A program made the position numbers and the translations under genes. From assembly GCF_963576615.1 (NCBI RefSeq), contig NC_088717.1, forward strand, positions 335,001 to 399,000: a stretch of 64,000 nt of DNA. Direction: 5' to 3'. This document shows positions 11,062 through 24,100 of this stretch, piece by piece (the first letter of the stretch is position 1; every line of letters starts with the position of its first letter). The notes beneath the pieces were generated by a model, which saw only the letters and a program-made list of their open reading frames with translations, ran no database searches and was not told the DNA's origin. The DNA comes from Watersipora subatra (taxonomy: Eukaryota > Bryozoa > Gymnolaemata > Cheilostomatida > Watersiporidae).

Positions 11062-11306
11062 GTTTAGTTGCAGTGTAATGGCTGCAATGCACTGCTGTAG
11101 CACGCTTGACTGAATATGCAACTGAACCAGCTTATAAGCCAGGGTTACAAGTGCCAACAAATATGCAGACAAACACGCAATAACTCAAGAGAAAAATATG
11201 CTAATCTAGGGTCCCATAGACAAGATAGTGAGCTAACAGTATCACTGATGTAAACAAGTCTCCATAGAATCAGCAGTACAGTTCAGACATGACAGCTACT
11301 TGGCTT

Positions 11307-11537
11307 TTACTCTGCCGCAGCTTTCAGCAGCGCCAACTTTAGTATGTTTTCAACATAGCATGCAACCATTTGTTCTAAGAACTTTATAGTTCTTTCTCTC
11401 ATTGGCTGATTCTGTTGGTGACAAGCGCTGTTTTCCTTTTGAAAAGTTGGCTTGCCATAGTTTCCCAAATAACTAAAGTATAATATATCTATTCCCACAA
11501 GAATATACAGCCAGCAACCAGGACGGCCATTGAACAT
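11307..11537 (-). CDS. Possible 3' exon of an unknown gene, or duplicated flank
   Basis: Not recognised. A minus-strand frame ends ALLKAAAE-stop. The end of this frame recurs at 55890-55985, where it ends ALLRAAAE-stop with an in-frame 6-bp indel and amino-acid changes, the pattern expected of coding sequence. The first two thirds have no counterpart there, since homology stops at a TG-rich repeat. It could be the last exon of a neighbour carried along in the duplication, or non-coding 5' flank. Confidence 0.3.
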   Translation of the reverse strand: MFNGRPGCWLYILVGIDILYFSYLGNYGKPTFQKENSACHQQNQPMRERTIKFLEQMVACYVENILKLALLKAAAE

Positions 11538-11629
11538 ACCTAACTCTTGTCACCAATATTCACACTGATTTATGGGTAACCTCTAGCATGAAGAATTTTT
11601 TTGTGATATTGCAAGTCTATACAAGTGTT

Positions 11630-11790
11630 TGTGTCTATGTGTGGTTATATATGTGACTATCTGTGTCTGGGTGTGTCCGTGTGTTTCTGTGTGTCTGGGT
11701 GTGTCATGTGTGTGTCTCTGCGTATCTATGTGTGTGTCTCTGTGCTTCTGTGGGTGTCTATGTGTCTATGTATGTTTATGTGTGCAGACT
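11630..11790. repeat. TG-rich minisatellite
   Basis: Irregular units of the type tgtgtgtctatg. A related and larger array lies at the matching place upstream of copy B (55988-56236 and 57609-57975). Confidence 0.85.
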
Positions 11791-12058
11791 CTCCAATAGA
11801 GTGAAGCTGGTCTACTCATCAAAAGGAAGGAGTTATCTGCTCAGTGACTGATAAAATTAACACAGTTGCTTCACTAAAGCAGTCATCCATCATTCATTTT
11901 GGAAAGAATGCAGGAATGCTGTATTATTCATCAATATTATATATGAGCATAGAATATCAATATACATATATTGTCTGTATTCCACATAAATGACAAATGA
12001 AGTTCTGTAAGGTGTGGGTGGCCAATTCAAATTGTAGACTTTTCTTTTTGTAGATCAT
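11791..12058. other. 3' flank of copy B
   Basis: Sequence immediately downstream of the copy B stop codon. No canonical AATAAA was found on the minus strand within about 200 bases, so the polyadenylation signal is undetermined. Confidence 0.5.
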
Positions 12059-12163
12059 CTATTGCTTTAACATCTGTTCAATTCCAAATGCTAGGTCAAG
12101 TACTTTGTCATCTTGATAGTGTTTACCAGTGATCATCAAACCAACAGGCATCTTTGCGCCGCC
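12059..12163 (-). CDS. Amidase copy B exon 13 (terminal)
   Basis: Encodes [19 protein letters not shown] through to GIEQMLKQ and TAG, the usual C-terminal block (LPVGMMxVGKHFDD). The acceptor is TTGAAG. Confidence 0.93.
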   Translation of the reverse strand, partial: GGAKMPVGLMITGKHYQDDKVLDLAFGIEQMLKQ

Positions 12164-15100
12164 CTTCAATACAATTAAAAATAATAAACAAATGAATAAA
12201 TATGATATACTAGAAAACTAAACAATAAAGTATGGACCATCTCATTGGTTACCTAAACATATAAATTTATTACTAACTAGAAATTCCCCTGTCATACAGC
12301 CCACGACCAAAGTGATATTGGAAAAAAGAAAGGGTACTGATGGTTGAGAAATGCAATATTAGCAGTCAAATGGCACTGCAGTGCAATAGGATAACTGCAA
12401 TGGTAGCTGTAATGTACTGGGTATGGGTGTTATTATATACAACAAACAGCAATAATGAAAGGAAAAGATTATATGTTTATATCTCTCCCCCTGCAATAGG
12501 AGAAATGCAATATTGACCAATATCAGAAGTAAAATGCACTGATATTATTAGAATAACCAATATTATTAATATAGTAATAATAGAAAACCAATCCACAATT
12601 TTGTTTACATTTCAAAACGTCATAGCTAACAATATCAAGAAGTTGTGATATTTATATAAATTTTAGAAAATCTATTTTAAAAAGTGTTTGGTCATGACAA
12701 ACAGCAATAATGAAAGGAAAAGAGTATATGTTTATATCTCTCCCTCTGCAATAGGAGAAATGCAATATTAGAAGTAAAATGCACTGATATTATTAGAATA
12801 ACCAATATTATTAATATAGTAATACAGTAATAATAGAAAAACAATGCACAATTCTGTTTACATTTCAAAATGCCATAGCTAACAATATCAAGAAGTTGTG
12901 ATATTTATATAGATTTTTAGAACATCTATTCAACAAAACTATTTAGAAAAAATAATAACAGTAACATATTGCCCATCATCGATGTTGTTAGTGTGACTAT
13001 TACACTTGAATAGTCATCCAAACTTATAATTAAATATTGTAATAATCTCATAAGAATCGTTAGAAAAAAATATCATCGTCATTTCCTTTACTTTCACTGC
13101 TTTGGACATCAGTTAGAATACCAAAGTACTCAAAAGTTTCCAAAATGTCAGTTACATTGAAATCGGCAAAAAGGAAACAATTTCAGTACTTCTACGTTAA
13201 TTACAGAAACCTTCGGCAATTCGCCAATGCTATAGAGTGGTGAAATGTGCACGTTATTCTTTCGTGAAATGCGCACGACTTAATGGTTCCATTCTCTGTC
13301 GCTCGGCGGTTTGTTTGCCGGTCTTAATTTTGATAAAAGCAAGGCTTGGCAAGTTTTAATAACTATTTTCGACCAAATTAATCTGTCTATTTGTGTATAA
13401 TCCGATCAGATGGGTAAGGTTTAGGAATATTTCGACAATGTTTAAAGACTTGGTAACATATTTAAATATGTTTTTATGTGTTTTGTATCGTTATTATACT
13501 TAAACGACTCTACACTAAAATGGTTAAATTTGTTGATGAGATTTCGGTACAAGGGTTTGCGACGTTGTTGATGAATAATTTTCATGAGTTGCGTGCACAT
13601 GCATTTATCATAAAACTCTCAAACATTCGCTCCGCTTGTTTGGTCGTGGGAAATATGTAAAAATTGATACTCACTAGAGATTGCCGAGTTGGCAAACATC
13701 CAAAAAGTTAATCATATTACAACGTTTACACTTTAGCTTTACTAATGGCAGTATTCTAAACAGACTTTTTCATGACTGATATATGCACAAAATATATCAA
13801 TGTACCCTTTGAACAACAGATGCATGTATATCTATATGCATATATAACCATTGGAAAACCATAAAACCTACACATCAAATATGGCTTGCCCAAATACCAG
13901 CAACAATCAGCGAGAATGAGTTGCTTATCAGACAGACAGACTGACAGACTGAAAAGGGGATAGATTGCATCCTCGAAATTGACTGTAGCTGAAAGCTTGA
14001 TGTAAACTATTTTTACATAGTATGTACGTACATACAATTATATATAAACATATATATGTACAAACCGCCGTTTATATATTATATATGAATATGCACCGCT
14101 TGAAACAGAATATATGTACACTCCTTAGGGCAACATATATATAACCCATCTATAAATAACGTTTGTATACATCTCTCTAGACAACGTACATGTATATATA
14201 TACACTCCTTTAAAAAACTCCTGAAGATGTCAAGGTGGTAAGCATAAAACTCTAAAATGTCTTGTAAGATTCACATAAATATTAGACTTACATCGTTCGG
14301 CATAGCCATACCAACATTGAGGGAAAGAGATGGATGCCCGGTGAGATTGAACATCTGTGTATTTTGGTTGTATGCCTTAGCCTCCTTAATAAACTCTACA
14401 GTAGATAAACAACCAGAATAAATGAAGATAATTGAGTTCAGTGACAGAGAGTAACTTGTTAGCTGAGAGGTCTAGTGTAAAGTAATGACAAAACCATCTG
14501 CAAGTTTTACATAAATATCACGATGAGAAGACAATGCGAGTTTAGTTTGAAAGGTATGATGGTACCTGCACAGTTTTCTGTTGTTTACTAGAAAACCTAT
14601 CACATATGAACAGCAAGCGCATGTAACCTATCACATGTGAACAGTAAGCGCATGTAACCTATCACATGTGAACAGTAAGCGCATGTAACCTATCACATGT
14701 GAACAGTAAGCGCATGTAACCTATCACATGTGAACAGTAAGCGCATGTAACCTATCACATGTGAACAGTAAGCGCATGTAACCTATCACATGTGAACAGT
14801 AAGCGCATGTAACCTATCACATGTGAACAGTAAGCGCATGTAACCTATCACAGGTGAACAGTAAGCGCATGTAGAAATACATGCACTTAAATAATTACTA
14901 GTAATTCATCTGTAGTGGAGTAGAAAAATGAATCACATGATGGCAGTTTGTATCAGGTCTAGACATTTAATTCTATTGGCCGAAATGAGAAAATGAAACT
15001 ACTGGCCCATGTAGGCCCATCTCATTAGTGCTTTCATTTTGAGTTCCCACCAGTGATTTAATAACAAAATGACACTCATATAATTATATACTAGTACCCT

Positions 15101-18100
15101 GACAGTCCTGTGCCCCGTGGGAGATCATCGAGTGTAATAACTATGTACACAATTAATCGTAAATATGGCAAGTTGTTGAGCAGCACAGATGGTAGTGAGC
15201 TTAGCTGGAAATCCAAAATCCAAATTTGATTCCCGTGAGGGACAATCTTTTCTCGTAAGGTTTTCAGTGAGGCTTTGAATGAACATGGTTCTTATTATAG
15301 TAAAAATCAGAAATGAGAAAAAGCCTGTATTTCCATGAACATCTAGATTGCTGGATTACTATAAGTCTTGTTTATGTAAATAAAAACTCATGAAAATGCA
15401 AAGTTTTATTCATGAAAGATGATTGTTAATTCAGGTTGAGCTAAAGAATTAACTTTTACAAAAATTAGTATGAGAATTAGAAGGGTGTTATCTATATATC
15501 AAGGCTATAGTATCTTATCCAAATATTTCATTATCTCATTAAGTCATGATAGGAGGCTACATATAAAGGCTATAATATTTTATCTAAATATTCTATTATC
15601 TCAATAAGTCAGAATAGGAGGCTATATATCAAGGCTATAGTATCTTATCCAAATATTCTATTATCTCAATAAGTCAGAATAGGAGGCTATAGTATTTTAT
15701 CCAAATATTCTATTATCTCAATAAATCAGATTAGGAGGTCATATATCAAGGCTATAATGTCTTACCTAAATATTCTATTATCTCAATAAGTCAGAATAGG
15801 AGGCTATATATCAAGGCTATAGTATATTATCTAAATGTTCTATTATCTCAATAAGTCAGAATAGGAGGCTATATATCAAGGCAATAATACCTTACCTAAA
15901 TATTCTATTATCTCAATAAGTCAGAATAGGAAGTTATATATCAAGGCTATAGTATTTTATCCAAATATTCTATTATCTGAATAAGTCAGAGTAGGAGGTT
16001 TTATATCAAGACTATAATATCTTATCTAAATATTCTATTATATCAATAAATAAAAGTAGGAGGCTGTAGTATAGCTCACAAGGAAGTGATATTGCTAGAG
16101 TGTGATGTAATTGAGTAATCTCAAACCTGTTACGGATAGACCAGGTTTAGGTAGCTTATGAGCAACAAAAGGAATTGTTGGCATAATTAGAGCGTCGTAT
16201 GCCTGAAGTACATCATCATAAGCCTTCCTGATAGTAGGTCGCATGTTCATTGCTCTGGCAACCACCTGTGAACCTGAATAAATAAATACTTACTTTTTTA
16301 TCTACAACATTTCGTGATGAAGCCATGTCATATCCACTGACCAATAAAGGACGACTCCTGGGGGACTTATATCGAACGCTAGTTTTTGATGAGGTGGCTC
16401 TACTGCAATAACATGTGTGTATAGCTGACTGTCTGTACCCTATGTAAATGGTTGACTGTGTATAACATGTGTATATAGCTGACTGTCTGTAACTTATGTA
16501 AATGGTTGACTGTATATAACATGTGTGTATAGCTGACTGTCTGTAACCTATGTAAATGGTAGACTGTGTATAACATGTGTGTATAGCTGACTGTCTGTAA
16601 CCTATGTAAATGGTTGACTATGTATAACATGTGTGTATAGCTGACTGTCTGTAACCTATGTAAATAGTTGACTATGTATAACATGTGTATATAGCTGATT
16701 GTCTGTAACCTATGTAAATGGTTGACTGTGTATAACATGTGTGTATAGCTGACTGTCTGTAACCTATGTAAATGGTTGACTATGTATAACATGTGTGTAT
16801 AGCTGACTGTCTGTAACCTATATAAATGGTTGACTGTGTATAACATGTGTGTATAGCTGTAAATGGTTGACTCGGTGTAAAGTTTAAAGAATTAATTAGA
16901 ACAGCAATCTAGTCATCTGTAACAGAATTCTTTTTATTTTCTTATCCAATACTTTACGAAAGATGTAGCTGGTATTGTGCTGAGCAAAGAACCTAAAAAT
17001 GAAATTTTTATTTTTGACTTATCATTCTTAGTTTTTAATAAATCAATATTTACCAGATTGTGCTTTCAATTTGGTACAGACACCTTTTCCAGCATTTTTA
17101 AAGGTTCTCATCAGCTGATGTACACAATCACTCAGTTCTATCAAATCCAACTAGTTTGCAATCCAGCATCTCTGGTGAATCATGCAAAAGAAAAAATCTA
17201 AGTTTCTCACCATTCCCATATTAATCTAGGCACCTTCATAACTGCGGAGCATTGTCTAGAAAATGCATTTCCCAACTATGTTCTGCTAACTCAGTCAATA
17301 AGCTCAGTCTATCATAAAGTAAGTACGTCATCAACTAAATTTAGGTATAAATAAATATCTTACCATCGTTTCTTTGCAAATATTCTCCAAACAGCATCGC
17401 AGCTTTCACCGTGGGTTGCATGTCTCGGGCACGGCTCTAGAAATACGGGCTCTCTATTATGAAACTAAACTATACTAAACGATTACCTAGACAGACTAAG
17501 TCAACTTTTTTCCAGGCAATGTGTGTAAGCCAGTGTGGTAGGTAGGTGCACAATTATTCCATTGTGTGGCAAATAGGCCATAATGCGTAATGGATACCAC
17601 AACTGTCCACAGAACTGAGGTTTCGAGTTCAATACTCGCGCTAATTGGTTTTTCATTCCTTAAACTTTATTGCTATAACTGGACATACGAATAACAGACA
17701 GTACGTAAAACACATCTATTGATATAAATATATAGATCACATTTATAGATTTCACATATATTTATAAATATATCTATAGATATAAATATATAGATCACAT
17801 TCATAGATTTCACATATATTTATAAATATATCTATAGATATAAATATATAGATCACATTCATAGATTTCACATATATTTATACATGTATTTATAAAAAAT
17901 CCAGGTGTCTGTCATCATTCGCATGTCCAGTTATAGCGATAAAGTTTTGAGAACGAAAAATCTACTTTGTACTAGAATTGAACCTGGAATGTCCAGTTCT
18001 TCAGACTGACATACTATCCTTCACACTATATGTCCAACTAGCCGTACTAATGATTAATTGTACACATACTTATTAAAGTGGTAAAACTATGCATGCTTGA

Positions 18101-21100
18101 ACGGCTTGCAAAAATGCTATTAGTTACTACTAGTACACTTGAAGATAGTGATTGCATGGGAGATCATGACGCGTAACGTAATGATTATAAGCACACTCAT
18201 AATCGCAAACTGGCTTCGGACGAACGGATGCTGCTCTTATTATGGAAACGATTGGTATGATATCGTTATGGTAACAATATAGTAGCTAGCCTAAGTGACT
18301 AGCTTTAAGTTGCTCAAATTCATTGAGCAAATTATTTTAATACCCATGCAATGCCAGGCATACAGTTATTTTATATATATAGATGCTCTGTCCTTGCACG
18401 GATAATAAAAAAAGATTCAACACAGAAAATTTATCTTAAATCAACTTATACAACATATACCATTCTACCTTTTAAATGAAGGTGTTTGTTTATTCCTGTG
18501 TGTGCTAGGAGTTTAATTAAGTTTATGCTACATATACGCATATTTATGACATTTAGGGAAGTGTTGGCATGTTTTTTCTAGCAGTTCGAACGCGCTAATT
18601 GAAGCGTGAATCGTGCATGTTTTAATCATTCACTATTAAAGATTGGCAGGGGTAATAAGTGTGTCCACAATTGTTCCGTAGCATGGTAAAGTGACTGCGT
18701 GGTGTAGTGGCTAGCATGTCTGTCTGCAAAACTGGAGTTTACAAGTTCAATTTCAATGCGAAGCAGATTTTTCAATAGTGTATTTTATTGCAATGACTAG
18801 ACATATGACCAACATACAAACACTTAGCATAAAACCTCTAATTGAACGCCATGGCGCTCAATTAGAGGTGACGTTCAATTAGACTTATTAGAGGTTTTAC
18901 GGTAGATTTATATATGTAGATGTAGTTATAATTTATATAGTTATATATACCTAAATAAACATAGTTATATATACATGTATATATACATGTATATATACAT
19001 GTGTATATATATATATCTACTATATAAACGGCAATCGTTGTCTGTCTGTTTGATTGAGTGTCCGCCGTATAGAGTACCGTACTTTTCCGACTATTAGCCG
19101 CTACTAGATATTTAGGGCGCATTAACGGGAATCTCCGGTTAGTACACGCCTTTATACATAACCTATTCATCGTTTTTACACAGAACACGTCATATCTGGT
19201 TAGCGCGCCTCTTTACGGCGCCCAACGACATTGGTGCGTTTGAAACAGCAAAATTGCTGCCGTGTTAAAAAGCACCGTCCTGAGTTCGGCGGCCTATACA
19301 GCTATACAAATGTACTAATCATTAAATAAAATAAATTAATGAATAGTAATTTACATGCGATTAATATTTACTGCCAACGTGTACCAAGAAGGTCACGCGA
19401 AAGTTGGTTTCTTGCGGTCACTGGAAAACGCAGTTCTCACCTACTAAATTTACACATCAAAAAGGTAAGTACTTCTTATACAATGTTGTGTTGTCTATGA
19501 ATTGCCACACTTTCAATACATAACCCTTTCACTTGCGTTCATGTACAAATTAAGCTATCGGCCTACTGCCAGCCATTTTGCCGATATTGCTTAATATGTA
19601 TACAATATTTTTACCATTTCAAACTCCATCTATAACGTTTGTTTTGGTTATATATTTCATTTTGCCAACATGTTAACAAGCACTGCTATACAAAAAATTC
19701 GTTGTATCTATACTTTGTGCATTTTAATTATCTGTGTAATCACAAAAATATGAAATGGCTATAATGTCATCAACATAAGTAGTTATTTGTTTTTTAACTC
19801 GGACGAATTTAATGAACTCGCACAAAAAATCTTCGTTTTCAAGTTGGAAATTCTCAAACAAAGAATTAAAATTAAATTTTAGGCTAATTTTATAGAGAAA
19901 TCTTAGGACAACACTGTCACTACCATAAAAGTCCTAAAGATCGTTGGTTATGTGATCAACGAATAACAAAATTCAGTTACTAGCAATTGCTGGGAAAGTC
20001 GCAAATATGCATCTACCGCTGTCGACCATAGAAAACGCATAAATGAGTCTACTTCAGTGAAAAGGTTAAAACGTTGGATTTGCCACTGTTTGTGATAGTA
20101 AAAATGTTCATTTCCTTCCGCAGCTGAGTTACTTTTACTTTTTCTTTCAGCTACGAGTACTACAGAACTACAGCTACCACAGAACTTGCACGGGCACTCC
20201 GAGCGTTGCGATAGGCAACGGTGAGAAGAAAGCGAGCAGTGTACGTATATTACAAAAAAAGCACACCATCTCATTCAATTTTAGAAATGCTTGAAGCAGT
20301 GCAATGCCTTCCAAAAAGCCTACTGCTCAAACGCAAGAACAAATTGATTCCCGTAGAGAAAGAGACCGAATTCGCAAAGCAGCAGCTAGACAAGCAGAAA
20401 CTGCAGAGCAAACACAGCTATGCCCACAACGAAACGGAACTGCTACTGCAGCTGTTAGAAGTGCAGAAACTGCAGAGCAAACACAGCTATGCCTACAACG
20501 ACACAGAATAGCTACTGCATCTGCTAGAAGTGCAGAAACTGCAGAGCAAACACAGCTATGCCTACAACGAAACAGAATAGCAGCTGCTAGAAGAGCAGAA
20601 ACCGCTGAACAAACACAGGTACATCGAGAGCAGGCCAGAATAGATGCTGCAGCCACTAGAAGTGCAGAGACCACTGAACCGACCCAGCAACGACTCAAAC
20701 GGCTCAGGCCAGCCGCTACATCAGCCAGACGTGCAGAAACCTCCGAGCAGATGCAGCGGCGACAAGAACATGATGCACTAGCTACAACAGCTGCTCGGCG
20801 AGCTGAATTTTCTGAGCAGATGAAACGGCGACAACAGCAAGATGCACTAACAACAGCAGCTGCTACCAGGCGCCGTGTATGGACAGAAAACTTTACACTT
20901 GACTACAGTTCTGCAACATAGTATAGGGCTGAATTTTTCTATGGGACGAATGTCCAAGAATGCTCTAGATGTAATGCCTTACGTTGAAAAGGCGAGAGGC
21001 CATATATGTAGTTTATATAGTAGACTTTATTGATAATAAATTTTATCAACACGACCACATTACTGCTGCTCAGTTTGTATATACCATGTCAAAACACAGG

Positions 21101-24100
21101 CTATAGACGAAGAACTGGTGAGTCATGATTAGTATTTCAAGCATGTAGAAGTTTCAATTCAATAAATGCTGGTGATAGCTAAGCAGTGCAATAGGAAAAT
21201 ATTTTCTAGAATTTCTTAAAATATGTAATTTAAAATATGTAAAACTTTTCAATACTGCCAGTTTGAAAAACTTCAGTTTGCCTAGCAATGTCAATTTCAT
21301 TATCAGTTCTGTGTACAAAATTAGGACAATTCCGAGTTGAGTGGTTCGAGACTGATGCATTGTAGACTAGCTGTAAAGCGCATTGCATATTTCCATTGGT
21401 CTCTCCAACATTATTGACATGTACAACTGCATATGTGTATGCAGTCAGATCAGCACAAAAATTTCAGTAGATTGCATATTTGGAATTGTTTTACAGTTCG
21501 AAAGACAACTCTCAATAAAACTATTGCTTTACGTAAATCTGTTCCCGAACAGGGGTAATGCAGCTAGTATATATATAAATATATATACATAGTTGTATAT
21601 ATAGTTGTATATATAGGCGTAATAAAGTGGACTGAGGAAGCCATCAAGGAAGCAGATATAGCAACTCGTAAATTGCTGACAATGCGTGGAGCACTCCACC
21701 AAAAATCTGATACTACTAGATTGTATCTCGATAGGAAAGATGGCGGTAAGGAACTCAAAAGTGTACAGCAGACAGTGAAAGAGGAAGAACAAAGCATCAA
21801 AGCTTATGCAGCCTCCATGGCCACCCCAGATAAGTTGCTAGCTGAATTTCTATCGGCTGCTCTGGCAATGGAGCTTCGCCCTGATGATGAGGAAATGGAC
21901 TGGCACATGAAACCTCTTCATGGTGCTTACCACCGACAAATATCTAAGGTTGGCGATCTTCACCAGACATATATGTGGCTGAACAAAGGAAACCTAACGG
22001 CCAATACAGAGTCGCTAATCATGGCAGCCCAGGAGCAAGTGCTCCCAACAAGGCAACTCCAAACAAAAATCTATCACACTAGAGACGATCCTAGATGCAG
22101 ACTGTGCAAAGATGCACCTGAGACCATCCAACACATCATCAGTGGATGCAAGCAGCTAGCAGGAAACGCATACACTGAGCGGCATAATCATGTCGCAGAT
22201 GTTGTGTATAGAAGTCTATGTGATGAGTATGGCCTTAATAAACCACAACACTGGTGGGAAGCTCCTGGTAAAGTCAATGAAAATGACTGCATTAAGATCC
22301 TCTGGGACTTCTACATCTGGACTGACAAGCATGTCCTAGCAAACCAACCAGATATAGTGGTGGTGGGCAAGGAGAACAAGAGGACTACTATAATAGATAT
22401 AGCAGTACTCAATGACTACAATATAGCCAGCAAAGAAAAAGAAAAGGTAGAAAAATATCTCCCTCTTGGAGAAGAGATTGAAAAATGCTGAGATGTAAGA
22501 ACAACTGTAATTCCAGTAGTCATTGGAGCACTGGGTGCAATAACACCGGCGCACAAAATGTGGCTTGCCCAGATACCGACAGCGATTAACTCAGGTGAGT
22601 TGCAGAAAAGTGCGCTATTGAGAACAGCTAAGATCTTGAGGCGAGTGCTCAAACTCCCAGGTCTTTGGTAGGATACCCGAGTTAGAGCAGAAATTACCAC
22701 CCATATGGGTTAACCGGGGTGAGAAAATAATTTTATATAGTTATATATATATAGTTATATATATATAGTTATATATATACATGTATATATATATAGATGT
22801 AGTTATAACAATGAAAAGTTCCAGGCCCACCTGACATCTCGATTTCTAAAATCTGGCCCTCTAGCAAGAACGTTTGGCCATTCCTGTTTTAGGGCAACAT
22901 ACCTTGAAGGAGTGTTTCATAGCAGAGACTTGATAGAACTCATTGTATCCTGATGCCTGACCGTGACTTCGTATCATATTGTCATACATGGATGCCCGCA
23001 GAGCTCCAAAAACAGCACTGCCTGTAGTAAGTAAACATGTCTGTATATAATTTGAAACAAGCAATGAGTTTTGGCCCGGTAAAACATCAAGTTAAAACTT
23101 TCAACATGACAAGGCGTGAAGGATACCAGGATCAGGCGAGTGTATCTGTAGACATTGAGAGACGTTAAAGTGTAAGTTATCAGAGGGATTAGCTCTAACA
23201 TCTTCAAAAATGTAAGTACTGTATCTAGTGCAGCCCTGATCATTTACCTCTTCTTCAAGTTAACACCAATTATATGAAGAAATGGTTATACAGGTTAACC
23301 TCATTTTAAGAAGTTATAGTTTTAGGGTCTAAGAATTCGAGCTACTATTTGTAACTTGAGCCGTTTAGGTCAATTTGAGTAATAAAGTGGGTAGAGTTAT
23401 GGTTGTATAGAAACAACTCTTGTTTGTAGGAGATTCAATGGTATACAATTTATAAGACCAAACATATCAATAGCTTACCATCTGAATGTAAAGGAATGCT
23501 TATCTCATCTACAGTTGCGGCAGCGGCCCTCATTTTATCAACAACACTTTGAATCTCAGTCTTGACTTCTTCAGTAGCATTGTAAAATCCTTCCTTCACT
23601 GATGCGAACTTTTTCCCGGACAAGTCTCCTTTTAACTACAAAAAATACTTGAACTGTTGTATTGCTGAGCATACCAGCCGCCCATCAGCCTTTGTACAGT
23701 GAACTGTGGAAATTGTCTCCTGATTTCATATCAATACGATAATTGTCTTGCCATGTTTGTTAGAATATCTCTGATCGCTCACCTGCTATGCATGTTTAGT
23801 CTAGTTTGTCCGTCTACCGTATACTGACAGTTAGGTAATTGATATGTTTAGGAATTGATGATCCATGTATAGGAAGTCTAGTAAAAGGTAAACAATCCTA
23901 AATTTATCTTTTACCAGCTTTTGTGTTTCTCTCTTTAGACTCTTAGCGCATCTGGTCTATTTCTCAATCTCACAGTTAGCTATAATTCTTTACAGATAAA
24001 ACAAAACAAGGCAGTAAAAAAACATCATTGCATACCAATTCGCTGTAATGAGTTTTGAGTATATCTGGTCTCTGTCTATGATCTCTACCGTCATCATATC

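Noticed and set aside
16400..16846. 148-codon minus-strand frame of 18-residue repeats
   Set aside because: It lies wholly in a 54-bp minisatellite inside an intron. The period is a multiple of three, so openness is automatic.
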